This document shows positions 1 through 7,989 of a stretch of DNA of 64,000 nt, piece after piece. The notes under the pieces were generated by a model that was given only the letters and a program-made list of their open reading frames with translations, did no database searches and was not told the DNA's origin. Source of the stretch: Rahnella laticis (GTDB lineage: Bacteria > Pseudomonadota > Gammaproteobacteria > Enterobacterales > Enterobacteriaceae); NCBI RefSeq assembly GCF_015644585.1, contig NZ_JADOBI010000003.1, positions 186,001 to 250,000 of the forward strand, read 5' to 3'. Positions within the stretch are counted from its first letter, which is position 1. Each line of letters starts with the position of its first letter. Made by a program: the position numbers and the translations under genes.

Positions 1-30
1 ATGTTTAAAATCAAAAAACCATTGCCAGGC

Positions 31-121
31 CTATTATCCACAATTTCCATTGATCGTCAATTCCGATCAAGATCTTTTTATTGATAGCCACAAACTATCA
101 ATAAGACATTATTGATCGATG
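31..121 (-). promoter_or_regulatory. GATC-rich promoter module, copy A (leftward)
   Basis: Read on the minus strand, TTGACG (55-60) and GATAAT (33-38) form a sigma-70-like promoter with a 16-base spacer, pointing out of the window. Upstream is a perfect dyad, TTGATAG-N7-CTATCAA (81-101), and GATC sites start at 52, 65, 71 and 114. The first GATC overlaps the -35 box. The arrangement matches copy B at 7891-7981, including the 13-base spacing between the first two GATCs and 18 bases from the second GATC to GATAG. The dyad fits the OxyR dimer pattern ATAG-N7-CTAT. The gene it would drive lies left of base 1. Confidence 0.55.
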
Positions 122-901
122 CATCATTTATTATTTAAATATCACCCCTGTTATCTGCAACCTTTCCTTAAAATACCTTGATACTTGTTTACAAGAGCCA
201 GGTAGTCACAGGGAAAACAATTAACGGACTAACTTAAAACATGGCGAAATCATTAATAGAAGAGATAAAAAAAAAGCACATTTTTTTCTGCCAAATAAAA
301 AATTAATAATTATTACCTTAAAGGAGATCTCATTACCCCCACAAAAAAAGGATTAAAAGAATATTTACAAAACAGCCTATTCCCAGCAAGACTGACTTAA
401 TGGATTTAAGAAATAAATTAATTAGATACCATTTCAACCTACATGATACTTTCCCTGCCTGAACAACCAATTTTTACATGTCAACATGAAGACTGGACAG
501 GTATTTTTCAAAGAAAACCAGCCCGATAAATTCATAATTACCTGTCAGACTGGTTATTTTACTCACAGCATCTGGAGGGGAGGACTTATTGATAGCAGAC
601 CATGAGGGCACTAGGGGGGGGTAAAATAAGACACTCTTTAACGCCTTGATATTCTGTCAGGCAGCGCAGAAATGATTGATATGTTCAGTCATGGAGTTAT
701 TGATAATCAAAATGGAAACCCGTCAAGCTTCCTCAACGTAATATTAAATGTCCGGCAGCTTAACTGGGACATCGCAGATACGCCAGGCTCTTCCAAATAT
801 AGCACTATCACCGTCATAATTTGTATTACCTGCATACCACCTGATGTCGTGCCCCCGCCTCCTACAAGGGCAACAGGAAGTATGATCACGCCATCATTTA
901 T
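122..901. other. AT-rich intergenic region without a supported gene
   Basis: About 780 bases between promoter copy A and the LuxR-type gene. Short open frames exist (for example 672-905 on +), but they have no convincing ribosome binding site or recognisable product. A G-rich run (ggggggg) occurs near 615-621. I see nothing else that can be supported. Confidence 0.4.
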
Positions 902-1570
902 TTAATATTTACCGCCATCTTTCTCAACCCTGGTCGCGGTGGAATGTTGTGAAAAGGTACCGCATAAAAATGCATGCTGGCTCGAAACGCCTAACTGCTT
1001 TAGCAATAAAGTACGATGATTATAGACAGATTTAATCGGACAATTTTGCATGCGTGCCTGTTGGCTCTGATGCAGCCCGCATATCATTGACCAGAGAGCG
1101 TGCAAGCGAGGAGGTAACAGCTGGATTTCATGCTGCGCAACCGGTGTTAAGGTCGTCGTACCTTCCAGAATACTCCTGAGGGTATACTGCATGTCCTCAC
1201 AAATGAGCCGTGTAGGAACCATGTAGATATTATTCCCCCTGCCCTCGGTAAGCCCGGCAATACGGAGTAATATACTGGCGCATCTCGGCGGCATATCAGA
1301 AATGATAGCCACCCGCCCTTTGCCCATCTTCTTTGCATAAAAATCAACGAGGGACCTGAGAGAAGTAATTTGCTCCGACAGCGTGCCTCGCAAATACAAA
1401 ATTATCCCAGTAGGCATTTTCTCCGGCAAAATGACAGATTGAGTTTCTTTATAATGAGAAATAGAAGACACCAGACAGCTGAGTGCGGCGCGGCTGTAAT
1501 GACAAGTGTCTGTGATAAGGACATGTATACCTGACGGTGTCATGACTAATGTTGAATTATGCTGTTTCAT
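902..1570 (-). CDS. LuxR-type HTH transcriptional regulator of the fimbrial locus
   Basis: 222 aa. Residues ~150-210 have the spacing of a LuxR/FixJ helix-turn-helix (LPPRLHALW ... SVYNHRTLLLKQLGVSS), including the NHR and LKQLGV positions of the recognition helix. The N-terminal ~130 residues resemble the alpha/beta fold of an RcsB/FimZ-type receiver but show no clear phospho-acceptor aspartate, so phosphorylation is doubtful. The ATG at 1570 is preceded by a GAAGAA-type ribosome site. It lies downstream of and in the same direction as the tip-subunit gene, the place where fimbrial loci often keep such regulators. Control of this or a neighbouring fimbrial operon is inferred from position. 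Confidence 0.7.
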   Translation of the reverse strand: MKQHNSTLVMTPSGIHVLITDTCHYSRAALSCLVSSISHYKETQSVILPEKMPTGIILYLRGTLSEQITSLRSLVDFYAKKMGKGRVAIISDMPPRCASILLRIAGLTEGRGNNIYMVPTRLICEDMQYTLRSILEGTTTLTPVAQHEIQLLPPRLHALWSMICGLHQSQQARMQNCPIKSVYNHRTLLLKQLGVSSQHAFLCGTFSQHSTATRVEKDGGKY

Positions 1571-1588
1571 ATTTCTTCAATGCTGCGA

Positions 1589-1955
1589 TCATCCAGTTAT
1601 TCCAGGCTCTTTGTTAGAGATATAATCATCAACGCTGACCACGCCGAAGTATCCCTGATAGCTAATAGCAAAGAGATGAAGGTCTGCTTCAGTAATGCGC
1701 ACCACGCTGTGATGCCACCGTATTTGGGGAATAATCACGGCCTGACAGTAACCCCCCAACCTTGACCGTGTTGAATCCTATAAATATACCTGCCTGGCAG
1801 ATATCATGGCTAAGTGCGGCGATACCGACATAATGGTTTCCTGATAAGGCCATGCGTATGGCAGTGAGCCTGTTGTTTTGGCAGTACTGAATAATCACGA
1901 TGTGTGACATAACGGTGTGACAAAGGGGCCACCTGAAACGCCCACATTGCCACAC
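1589..1955 (-). pseudogene. Possible frameshifted second regulator gene
   Basis: Two leftward reading frames overlap here. The first (1955 to 1689, 88 aa) begins with a receiver-like stretch (SHIVIIQYCQNNRLTAIRMAL) similar in pattern to the N-termini of the LuxR-like proteins at 902-1570 and 50685-51269. The second frame, shifted by one base and open from about 1775 to the TGA at 1589-1591, also reads as protein-like (RITEADLHLFAISYQGYFG). One frameshift near 1700-1770 would join them. No HTH is visible in the joined product, so this may be a decayed remnant. Low confidence that either frame is translated. Confidence 0.3.
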
Positions 1956-1972
1956 GTGGTTTCAGGTGCACG

Positions 1973-3091
1973 TCAAGAGGTGCTGGGCGTGTAAGTGACG
2001 GTCAGGGTACCGAAATAATTACCGCGATACTTGGATGACAGCACAAATTCGGGCGTCGTGAAAGTCAGCGGAGCCGGGATGCAGACGTACACATCGGCGT
2101 AACCGGGCAGTAAGACATTGCGCGTGGCGACACCCGAGCCACGGGTGTCCAGGGTTATCGGTATACCGTTCGCCACCACCTGCGGCGAGCCCGTTACGGG
2201 GTTCACAAAGCTTACCTGGTAGTCAAGCCGCCCGGAAGGAACCGTCACATTGTATTGAAAAAGGGAAAACAGACCAGAATTCCTTCCTGTTGTGTCACCA
2301 TTACCAACAGAATCCTCAAAGAGCAGCGTCATGGAAGAACTCGTGGAGTCGTTGCCGTCGTAAAGGCACATGTCCAGCGTGTTACTCCCGCTGGCTCTGG
2401 TGTTGTTATCTGAGCCGGGCAGGTTCGACAGATTTAAGTTTACGCTCGGCGTGCTATCCGGAAACGCCGGGAAGTAGATTTGGGCCGAGGGCCCCTTAAC
2501 AGTCAGGGTAATGTTTGCCGTCCAGGTTTGACCCCGGTCGGTTTCTGCATTGGATGTCCCTGCTTTATTCTTTAGTGAGAGCCAGAGGGTGGCGGTCCAC
2601 GTGCCGGTCGTGGTCAGTTTGGCTAACTCGCTGTTCGGGATCCAGTATGTAAACGCTGCATAAACAGCCTCAGTACCTTTAAATCCATTCCAGGGCTCAT
2701 AGGAATAATCCGTATCGCTGCCCGCATAGCAGGAGCTCGAATACTTGCATCGGTTTGCCCTGACTGTTAGCTTCTGGGTTCTGCCCCTTGCGGCATTGGT
2801 GAACGTCAGCGTAATGGCACTTGCTGTTACGTTGGTGCCCCGGAAAATACTGCTCGTATTACACGCCCCATAGGTGGCGTCCGAGTAGCTCTGGCACACC
2901 AGCGAGTCATTGGCGTGGCTGGTGTCCGTGCTGCTGTCCCTGCTCACGAGGCCCTGCCAGATGGAGACGTAGGACGGCAGCGAGCCCATATCGAGCGTCT
3001 CGGAGACGGCAGTCGTTCTGGAAACGGCGCCCGCGCTACTCATGCTTCCTGCGACAAGTATGTATAAAATTAGAGTTATCACGGATTTCAA
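1973..3091 (-). CDS. Class 5 fimbrial tip subunit / initiator (CblD/CfaE-like)
   Basis: About 372 aa with an N-terminal hydrophobic signal segment (SVITLILYILVAG). The length, the cysteine pattern, and a C-terminal half with repeated beta-strand texture and the LDMCLYDG segment are those of the CblD/CfaE/CooD tip proteins of alternate chaperone-usher fimbriae. Such proteins start pilus assembly at the usher and act as the adhesin. It is the last structural gene of the operon, 13-40 bases after the usher stop. Start choice: the frame opens at a TTG at 3121 with no ribosome site. A second TTG at 3091 follows GGGAGA at good spacing and directly precedes the signal peptide, so I prefer it. Receptor unknown. 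Confidence 0.8.
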   Translation of the reverse strand: MKSVITLILYILVAGSMSSAGAVSRTTAVSETLDMGSLPSYVSIWQGLVSRDSSTDTSHANDSLVCQSYSDATYGACNTSSIFRGTNVTASAITLTFTNAARGRTQKLTVRANRCKYSSSCYAGSDTDYSYEPWNGFKGTEAVYAAFTYWIPNSELAKLTTTGTWTATLWLSLKNKAGTSNAETDRGQTWTANITLTVKGPSAQIYFPAFPDSTPSVNLNLSNLPGSDNNTRASGSNTLDMCLYDGNDSTSSSMTLLFEDSVGNGDTTGRNSGLFSLFQYNVTVPSGRLDYQVSFVNPVTGSPQVVANGIPITLDTRGSGVATRNVLLPGYADVYVCIPAPLTFTTPEFVLSSKYRGNYFGTLTVTYTPSTS

Positions 3092-3133
3092 GGTGAGTCT
3101 CCCGGCGCTTTCCGCCTGCAAAAAATAGTTAGA

Positions 3134-5866
3134 TTAATGTTCAAGTGAGTGCTGCTGGCCGTTCACCGCCACGGGTTTAGCATCGCGCCGTACGCCCGCA
3201 GACATCAGTTCGACCTGCCGTTGTTCGGCAGGCGGCAGGCGTGCCATGTCGGTGTCCTGGCACGACGTTGCCCCCAGGTAGCGGATCACGTCCCGCACCG
3301 CGCGCACCTTAATCCTGCACTGCCAAAAATGGTCATCCCTCATCAGGTAGAGCGTGCTGATTTTCCGGTCAGTTTCCATCGTGAATCCGCCGTTCCCGAC
3401 CGGCGTCCATGCCGCCACGTTAAGCGGTATGCCGCCCTCAAGTGGCCGGCGTTGTTCGTCCAGCAGCCGGCCCAGCCATAGGTAGCGCGTACTGACCTCC
3501 ACCGTTTTACTCAGCACTTTCCCGGGCGGCATAAAGATACTGCCCCGCCCGGTACCCTTGCGTATTTCACTGCTGACCCCGCCCGGCGTGGCCAGCGCCT
3601 CGTTGACGCTGTAGGTCGTTTTCTCATAGCCCGGCATTAGGAATATGCCCCGCCCGCCGCCGCCGATGTCCCTTCTTCCACCGCTGCCGACCGCCACAGT
3701 CACCCGAGCACGGCTGTCATCCTCATTAGCGTCTACCTTCACCGCCAGCGCGGAGGACGCTCCGCCGGCGGCCCAGCCCCCCAGCGCGACCCCGTCACTG
3801 TCGGCAATCAGAGATGAGCTGTAGGAGCCGCTGCTGCCGGTGGTATGCACGTTCTGTTGCGTATTCCACGCGTCGCTCACGGCCAGCGAGCCGCTGCCGT
3901 ACTGACTGTCCCCGCGCACTTGCGCCAAGGCATTGACGGTGTCGGTATTGATACCGTTCAGCGAAGCGCTCACCGAGTCACCCGGAAGGTTTTCGCTGTA
4001 GCGCGTGTAGCTCGCGTTATACCCAAGCTGGCTTTCGCCGGACCGGCTTTGCTGCCAGCTGGCGCCGGCCGATGCCGCGCTGCGTCCGCCGCTATCATTT
4101 CGGCTAACGCCCGACAGGGAAAAGCTGAGGTAAAAGCCTTTATCCATGCCGTTATAACCGCTGGACCGGCTGGCGAAGGCGCTCAGGCCGACGCCGACGT
4201 TAAGGTTGCTGAGCACAAAGGTGCGATTTAGCCCGGTCTGCCAGGTCTGACTGCGCGAGCGGGACTGGTATACCTGGTCCCAAGGCGCCCCGGCGCTGAC
4301 CTCTTCGCTGTCTGCCGACAGGTCCCGACGGTAAACGTAACGCCCCTCATTACTGCTCAGCGAGTAACCCAGCGTGCCGTTCCAGCCGGCCAGGGGGACG
4401 GAAAACATCGCGTTGGTATTGGTGTAGCACCCGGTAAATCCGTAAGCGCGCGCTTGCTGCATGTTGCAGTCCTCCGAGGTCAGGCTGGTCCGGTAAACGC
4501 TCAGGGAGAACCCGTCGTTGTAGGAAACTTGCTGCGTGCTGCCGCGGGAGCCGTCACTGCCCTGAAGCCAGCTCACGCGCGTGGTGAGCTGGCCGTCCAG
4601 CGGACCGGAGTTGAATCCGTGAGACCAGTCGAGTGCCGACTCCACATACCGTGCAGAACTGAAGAGTGCCACGCCCGTCGTCAGGGCGGCGGACTCGGTC
4701 AGGGGAAGCCTGCCTCCGGCATGCACCACGTAATGCTCTGCCGCCACGCTGTTTGTGGTTAGGGCATTCTGCTCATCGGGAACGCCCGCCTGCAAAAACC
4801 ACTGAAAGTCATTGCCCCAGCCCTGCCCCTGGCGGCTGTAAAGCTGAGTTTCAGTCCTGACCAGCTGGTTATTCTCATAAATATTCAGGGTGAGCGTGTA
4901 GCTCCCCGCCGGGAAGCTGCGGGTATCCAGCGCCTGTGCACCCGCCTTAAGGTAGAAGGAGGTAAGAAGCTGGTTATTCCGGTAGGCGTCAACGCGAGCG
5001 TCACGGGTAAGGAGTACGTTAACGGGCGTACCTGCGGATACGGTCTCGCGGTTAACCCAGGCAAGCGTCGAACCGGCCCGCACGCCGCGGATACGACCCA
5101 GGGGCAGCTGCGTCAGGGCAATGTTCCCCCCCGCATTGGTATAGATATCCTGTGAGTTCATCAGCCCGGCCTGCAGGTAAATGCGTTTCAGGAAATCCTG
5201 ACGGAAATAGGCGTTGGGGGCTTCAATTTGCTGAGCCGTTCCCTCGCCTGAGCGCTGAGCAAGCCAGTTCCAGTCAACCCCGAGGTAGCTGCTGTCGCCC
5301 ACGCCCAGCGCGCCATTCCCCTGCACCGACAGGGACTGATAGCGGCCGCTGGTTGCAAAATTAACGTTCTGCTGATGCACCAGCGCGTTCTTTATCTCAG
5401 GGCTTGCCTGATAATATCTGGCGTCTTCGCGGGTGAGAGGAGCGTACTGCTCGCCCAGAAAGAGGTGGATAACCGCGTTATTTTCATCGTATATCAGCCC
5501 CAGGCTGTCGGTTTTCAGGTAGTCACACCCGACCCTGTGGCCGTTGGTGCTGCAGGATAGGTCGCCGTTTCGCCTAAGCGCCTGTCGGATTTTACTTTCC
5601 AGCATGACGTTCAGCGCCGGGGCGTCGCCGTATAGCTTTTTGACCGCGGCCGAGAGCACGTCTGGCTGTAAAAAAGTCACGTTTTCCAGGTCAACATGCA
5701 CGCGTACAGTCCCAAGGGGCTGACCGTACAGGTCAACATCAGCAACAATGTCCTGGCCACGTGCAAGCTCCTCAAACCCGTCCGGCACGCGGACGCTGGC
5801 ATAAGCTGGAGGCAGAAGCGAGCACAACATGATGATGATGCGGGCTGTAGGGCTGGACTTTCGCAC
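3134..5866 (-). CDS. Outer membrane fimbrial usher (CblC/CfaC/TcfC-like)
   Basis: 910 aa, the expected size of the usher of CS1/CFA/I-type pili. GTG start with AAGAGA upstream, then a short signal peptide (MLCSLLPPAYA). The mature N-terminus begins VRVPDGFEEL. The central region (~residues 180-650) is rich in alternating Gly/Ser/Tyr strands typical of the 24-strand beta barrel, and the C-terminal ~200 residues form the periplasmic domains. It would accept chaperone-subunit complexes and pass the fibre through the outer membrane. It lies between pilin and tip genes, as in cblBACD and cfaABCE. No disruption seen. Confidence 0.88.
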   Translation of the reverse strand: MRKSSPTARIIIMLCSLLPPAYASVRVPDGFEELARGQDIVADVDLYGQPLGTVRVHVDLENVTFLQPDVLSAAVKKLYGDAPALNVMLESKIRQALRRNGDLSCSTNGHRVGCDYLKTDSLGLIYDENNAVIHLFLGEQYAPLTREDARYYQASPEIKNALVHQQNVNFATSGRYQSLSVQGNGALGVGDSSYLGVDWNWLAQRSGEGTAQQIEAPNAYFRQDFLKRIYLQAGLMNSQDIYTNAGGNIALTQLPLGRIRGVRAGSTLAWVNRETVSAGTPVNVLLTRDARVDAYRNNQLLTSFYLKAGAQALDTRSFPAGSYTLTLNIYENNQLVRTETQLYSRQGQGWGNDFQWFLQAGVPDEQNALTTNSVAAEHYVVHAGGRLPLTESAALTTGVALFSSARYVESALDWSHGFNSGPLDGQLTTRVSWLQGSDGSRGSTQQVSYNDGFSLSVYRTSLTSEDCNMQQARAYGFTGCYTNTNAMFSVPLAGWNGTLGYSLSSNEGRYVYRRDLSADSEEVSAGAPWDQVYQSRSRSQTWQTGLNRTFVLSNLNVGVGLSAFASRSSGYNGMDKGFYLSFSLSGVSRNDSGGRSAASAGASWQQSRSGESQLGYNASYTRYSENLPGDSVSASLNGINTDTVNALAQVRGDSQYGSGSLAVSDAWNTQQNVHTTGSSGSYSSSLIADSDGVALGGWAAGGASSALAVKVDANEDDSRARVTVAVGSGGRRDIGGGGRGIFLMPGYEKTTYSVNEALATPGGVSSEIRKGTGRGSIFMPPGKVLSKTVEVSTRYLWLGRLLDEQRRPLEGGIPLNVAAWTPVGNGGFTMETDRKISTLYLMRDDHFWQCRIKVRAVRDVIRYLGATSCQDTDMARLPPAEQRQVELMSAGVRRDAKPVAVNGQQHSLEH

Positions 5867-5941
5867 GTGAGTTCTCTTGTATTATTTTGGTCGACGGTGC
5901 TGAAGCCGGCAGAGGAATTTCTCTGCCGGGAAGTCATAAGA

Positions 5942-6433
5942 TTAGTTGGAGGTAGCCTGAGCGAGCACCAGGCCGACGGTACCGGTGTAGGTACCCGCCG
6001 TCTTCAAAGCCCCTGCGGTGGTCTGGGAAATTTCCAAAGGTACGGCAAGCGACCCGGTGGTGTTACCGTTCGGAAAGTAGGTGGCGTAGGTGAGGGCCGT
6101 AGCGGTGGTGGTGAGGGTCTTACCATCTAACTTCACCGTAAGCGGCACCTGAGTTGTCCCGGAGGCAAGATTGACCGCGCTCGCCAGGCTGATGTTAAGA
6201 TTTGCCGTGGTTGAGTTGGTCCACAGTTTCACCTGCTGAGAAATAGGCTGCAGCCCCGTCACCACGTTATACTCCATGGTCAGCGCGTCCGGCAGCGCTG
6301 AGCCGTCGGCAAGGGTCATGTCAACCGTCGGGTCAACCACCGCCGTGACGGTAATGTTGCGCTGTACGGCCTGGGTAGCGAAGGCGCTCAGAAGAAGAGC
6401 GGAGAGCAGTGTGGTTTTAAAAATGTGCTTCAT
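5942..6433 (-). CDS. CS1-type major fimbrial subunit (CblA/CfaB-like)
   Basis: 163 aa with a clear signal peptide (TLLSALLLSAFATQA, cleavage before VQRNITV). The mature protein has the class 5 pilin pattern: N-terminal donor strand with VDPTVDMTLADG, then VTGLQPISQQVKLWTNS and a C-terminal GTYTGTVGLVLAQ. Such pilins polymerise by donor-strand exchange into the fimbrial shaft. ATG at 6433 follows AAGGAAAC. It sits between chaperone and usher; the 75-base gap to the usher start could hold a processing or attenuation signal, but I cannot identify one. Confidence 0.88.
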   Translation of the reverse strand: MKHIFKTTLLSALLLSAFATQAVQRNITVTAVVDPTVDMTLADGSALPDALTMEYNVVTGLQPISQQVKLWTNSTTANLNISLASAVNLASGTTQVPLTVKLDGKTLTTTATALTYATYFPNGNTTGSLAVPLEISQTTAGALKTAGTYTGTVGLVLAQATSN

Positions 6434-6482
6434 GATGTTTCCTTTTCTCGCTTACATTATTCCATTCGACATAAATGGAATT

Positions 6483-7217
6483 TCAGTTTTTCAGTTTTTC
6501 CAACGCTATTTCCTGCAGATGATCATTTATCCCGTCCAGATATTTTGCCCGGTATGTTTCACCGGCGTGAAACGTGACTCCTGCAGCCGCTTTTTTCATA
6601 CCCGGATAGACCGTCATGATATTTTTCTGCCAGCGGCAGTACCCTGTCGCCGAGCATATGCCTATTTCTCGCAGGGGAAGCCGCACGGTGCCGGTATTAA
6701 TCATCTGACCGGAATTTTCCTGATACTGCAGCGCTACTCTTGTGGTCTGCGGAACCACGTGTATAAGTGCGCCCCAGATAATATTCACCCCGACATTCCC
6801 CGTGCTCTTTTTAATGGCATCGTCACCGGGGGTTTCGTTAAAAATTCGCTCATCAACCGCCTCAAAATAAGCGCGCCAGGTCGTTTCTTTTTCAGGGGGG
6901 AGCATGGATATGACTCTCACCACCCGCTCACTGCCGGACGCAAGGGCGATTTTCGTCGGCACCACGGCGACGCCCGCCGCGTCGCTGATGTCAGCATCAA
7001 TCTCTTTTTCTTCTGGTGTACCGGGATTGATGATTTGTTTTAACGTCACCCTGACAAACTGGACTTCATCGCTTTTCGAAATGAGCTTAAGTTGAGCGGC
7101 CCCTTTTTGACCTAGAGTCAGCTCCATGGGATAGACATACATGCCGGCATTGGCCATCGACATGCTGCACACAAACAGCGTCCCAACCACCACACGAATT
7201 AACAGGTTAAACATCAT
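6483..7217 (-). CDS. Periplasmic fimbrial chaperone (CblB/CfaA-like)
   Basis: 244 aa. Signal peptide (IRVVVGTLFVCSMSMANA) followed by two immunoglobulin-like domains. Domain 1 has MYVYPMELTLGQKGAAQLKLISKS and RVVRVISMLPPEKETTWR, which fits the subunit-binding G1-strand region of alternate-family chaperones. Domain 2 contains GVNIIWGALIHVVPQ. It would hold pilin and tip subunits in the periplasm and deliver them to the usher. First of the four core structural genes, 49 bases upstream of the pilin. Two ATGs in tandem open the frame. Confidence 0.85.
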   Translation of the reverse strand: MMFNLLIRVVVGTLFVCSMSMANAGMYVYPMELTLGQKGAAQLKLISKSDEVQFVRVTLKQIINPGTPEEKEIDADISDAAGVAVVPTKIALASGSERVVRVISMLPPEKETTWRAYFEAVDERIFNETPGDDAIKKSTGNVGVNIIWGALIHVVPQTTRVALQYQENSGQMINTGTVRLPLREIGICSATGYCRWQKNIMTVYPGMKKAAAGVTFHAGETYRAKYLDGINDHLQEIALEKLKN

Positions 7218-7443
7218 ATTTCATTCTCTTAATTAATAATAAACGCCGTGATGAAAGGAAATAAAACGCTCTGCCCTGCCCCTTTAAAAATAAAATAAGT
7301 CGTCAAAAAACCTGTTCTGATATGCTTTTCCCGGCAATGACGAATTACTACAGAAGAGAGGCTATCTATGAGCACCCTATTTTTACACGAGCGCATCCGC
7401 TGAGTTATTAAAAAAAATCAACCCAGTAAAACCCTCAGGTATA

Positions 7444-7779
7444 TCACTCATCCTTCTCATGGGATGAATGCATGGATATCGCATATTTTTTTGATAAATA
7501 ACAGCGAAGGGCATGATTAATGTCATGCAGCAGCGCCAGCATCCCAGAAAAATAAGCACTCCCGTCATCATGCTCCAGCAGGCACTCTATTAATTTCCTC
7601 TGAATATATTTCAGCTCTGGCTCCCCAGGGGGGTCATCACAAATGTAATTAAGAAAATTAATGATTTGCCCACACTCAATGAATCCATAGAGTGAGATTT
7701 TTTCCTTCAGGACGCTCCTTGTCAAAAAGGACTGATGGCGGCAGTTGCGGGAAGATTCATTTCTTCTGTGTTTGGCCAT
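7444..7779 (-). CDS. Unknown small protein at the head of the fimbrial operon
   Basis: About 111 aa, basic N-terminus (MAKHRRNESSRNCRHQSF), mostly helical-looking middle and a His/acidic tail (SMHSSHEKDE). No signal peptide or membrane span. A strong ribosome site (GGAGGGG) precedes the tandem ATGs at 7782/7779, which supports translation. It lies between the GATC-rich promoter (copy B) and the chaperone gene, 226 bases upstream of the latter, so it is probably first in the fimbrial operon. Fimbrial operons often begin with a small regulator, which is a reasonable guess, but I recognise no family. Confidence 0.55.
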   Translation of the reverse strand: MAKHRRNESSRNCRHQSFLTRSVLKEKISLYGFIECGQIINFLNYICDDPPGEPELKYIQRKLIECLLEHDDGSAYFSGMLALLHDINHALRCYLSKKYAISMHSSHEKDE

Positions 7780-7890
7780 CATCACCCCTCCGCATTTGAA
7801 ATCACCTCAACCTTATTTCAGGTCAAAACCCATACTGACATTCAGTATTTGATTCATTATGAGAAATTTCCCATGTCCTATTTTCGAAGC

Positions 7891-7981
7891 ATTATGCACA
7901 GATATCCATTGATCGTCAAACCCGATCATAAAATTTATTTTGATAGCTAACAACTATCAAAAAGCCCGCCATCGATCGATC
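7891..7981 (-). promoter_or_regulatory. GATC-rich promoter module, copy B (fimbrial operon)
   Basis: On the minus strand TTGACG (7914-7919) and CATAAT (7891-7896) are separated by exactly 17 bases and point at the fimbrial operon. GATC sites begin at 7911, 7924, 7974 and 7978; the first overlaps the -35 hexamer. A perfect dyad TTGATAG-N7-CTATCAA (7940-7960) is centred about 65 bases upstream of the expected start site. Dam sites around an ATAG-N7-CTAT dyad are the hallmark of OxyR/Dam phase-variable promoters (agn43, gtr, opvAB). OxyR as the binder is inferred; another LysR-type protein is possible. Confidence 0.6.
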
Positions 7982-7989
7982 GCCACAGA

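Noticed and set aside
1..14. 14-base identity between the window start (atgtttaaaatcaa) and 8372-8385
   Set aside because: Flanking bases do not match; a short AT-rich coincidence rather than a repeat end.
672..905. Open frames of 60-77 codons on both strands near 0.7-0.9 kb
   Set aside because: They are antisense to each other, lack ribosome binding sites and show no recognisable protein texture.
3149..5560. Several rightward open frames of 60-128 codons inside the usher gene
   Set aside because: High-GC shadow frames opposite a clearly conserved usher; no start signals.
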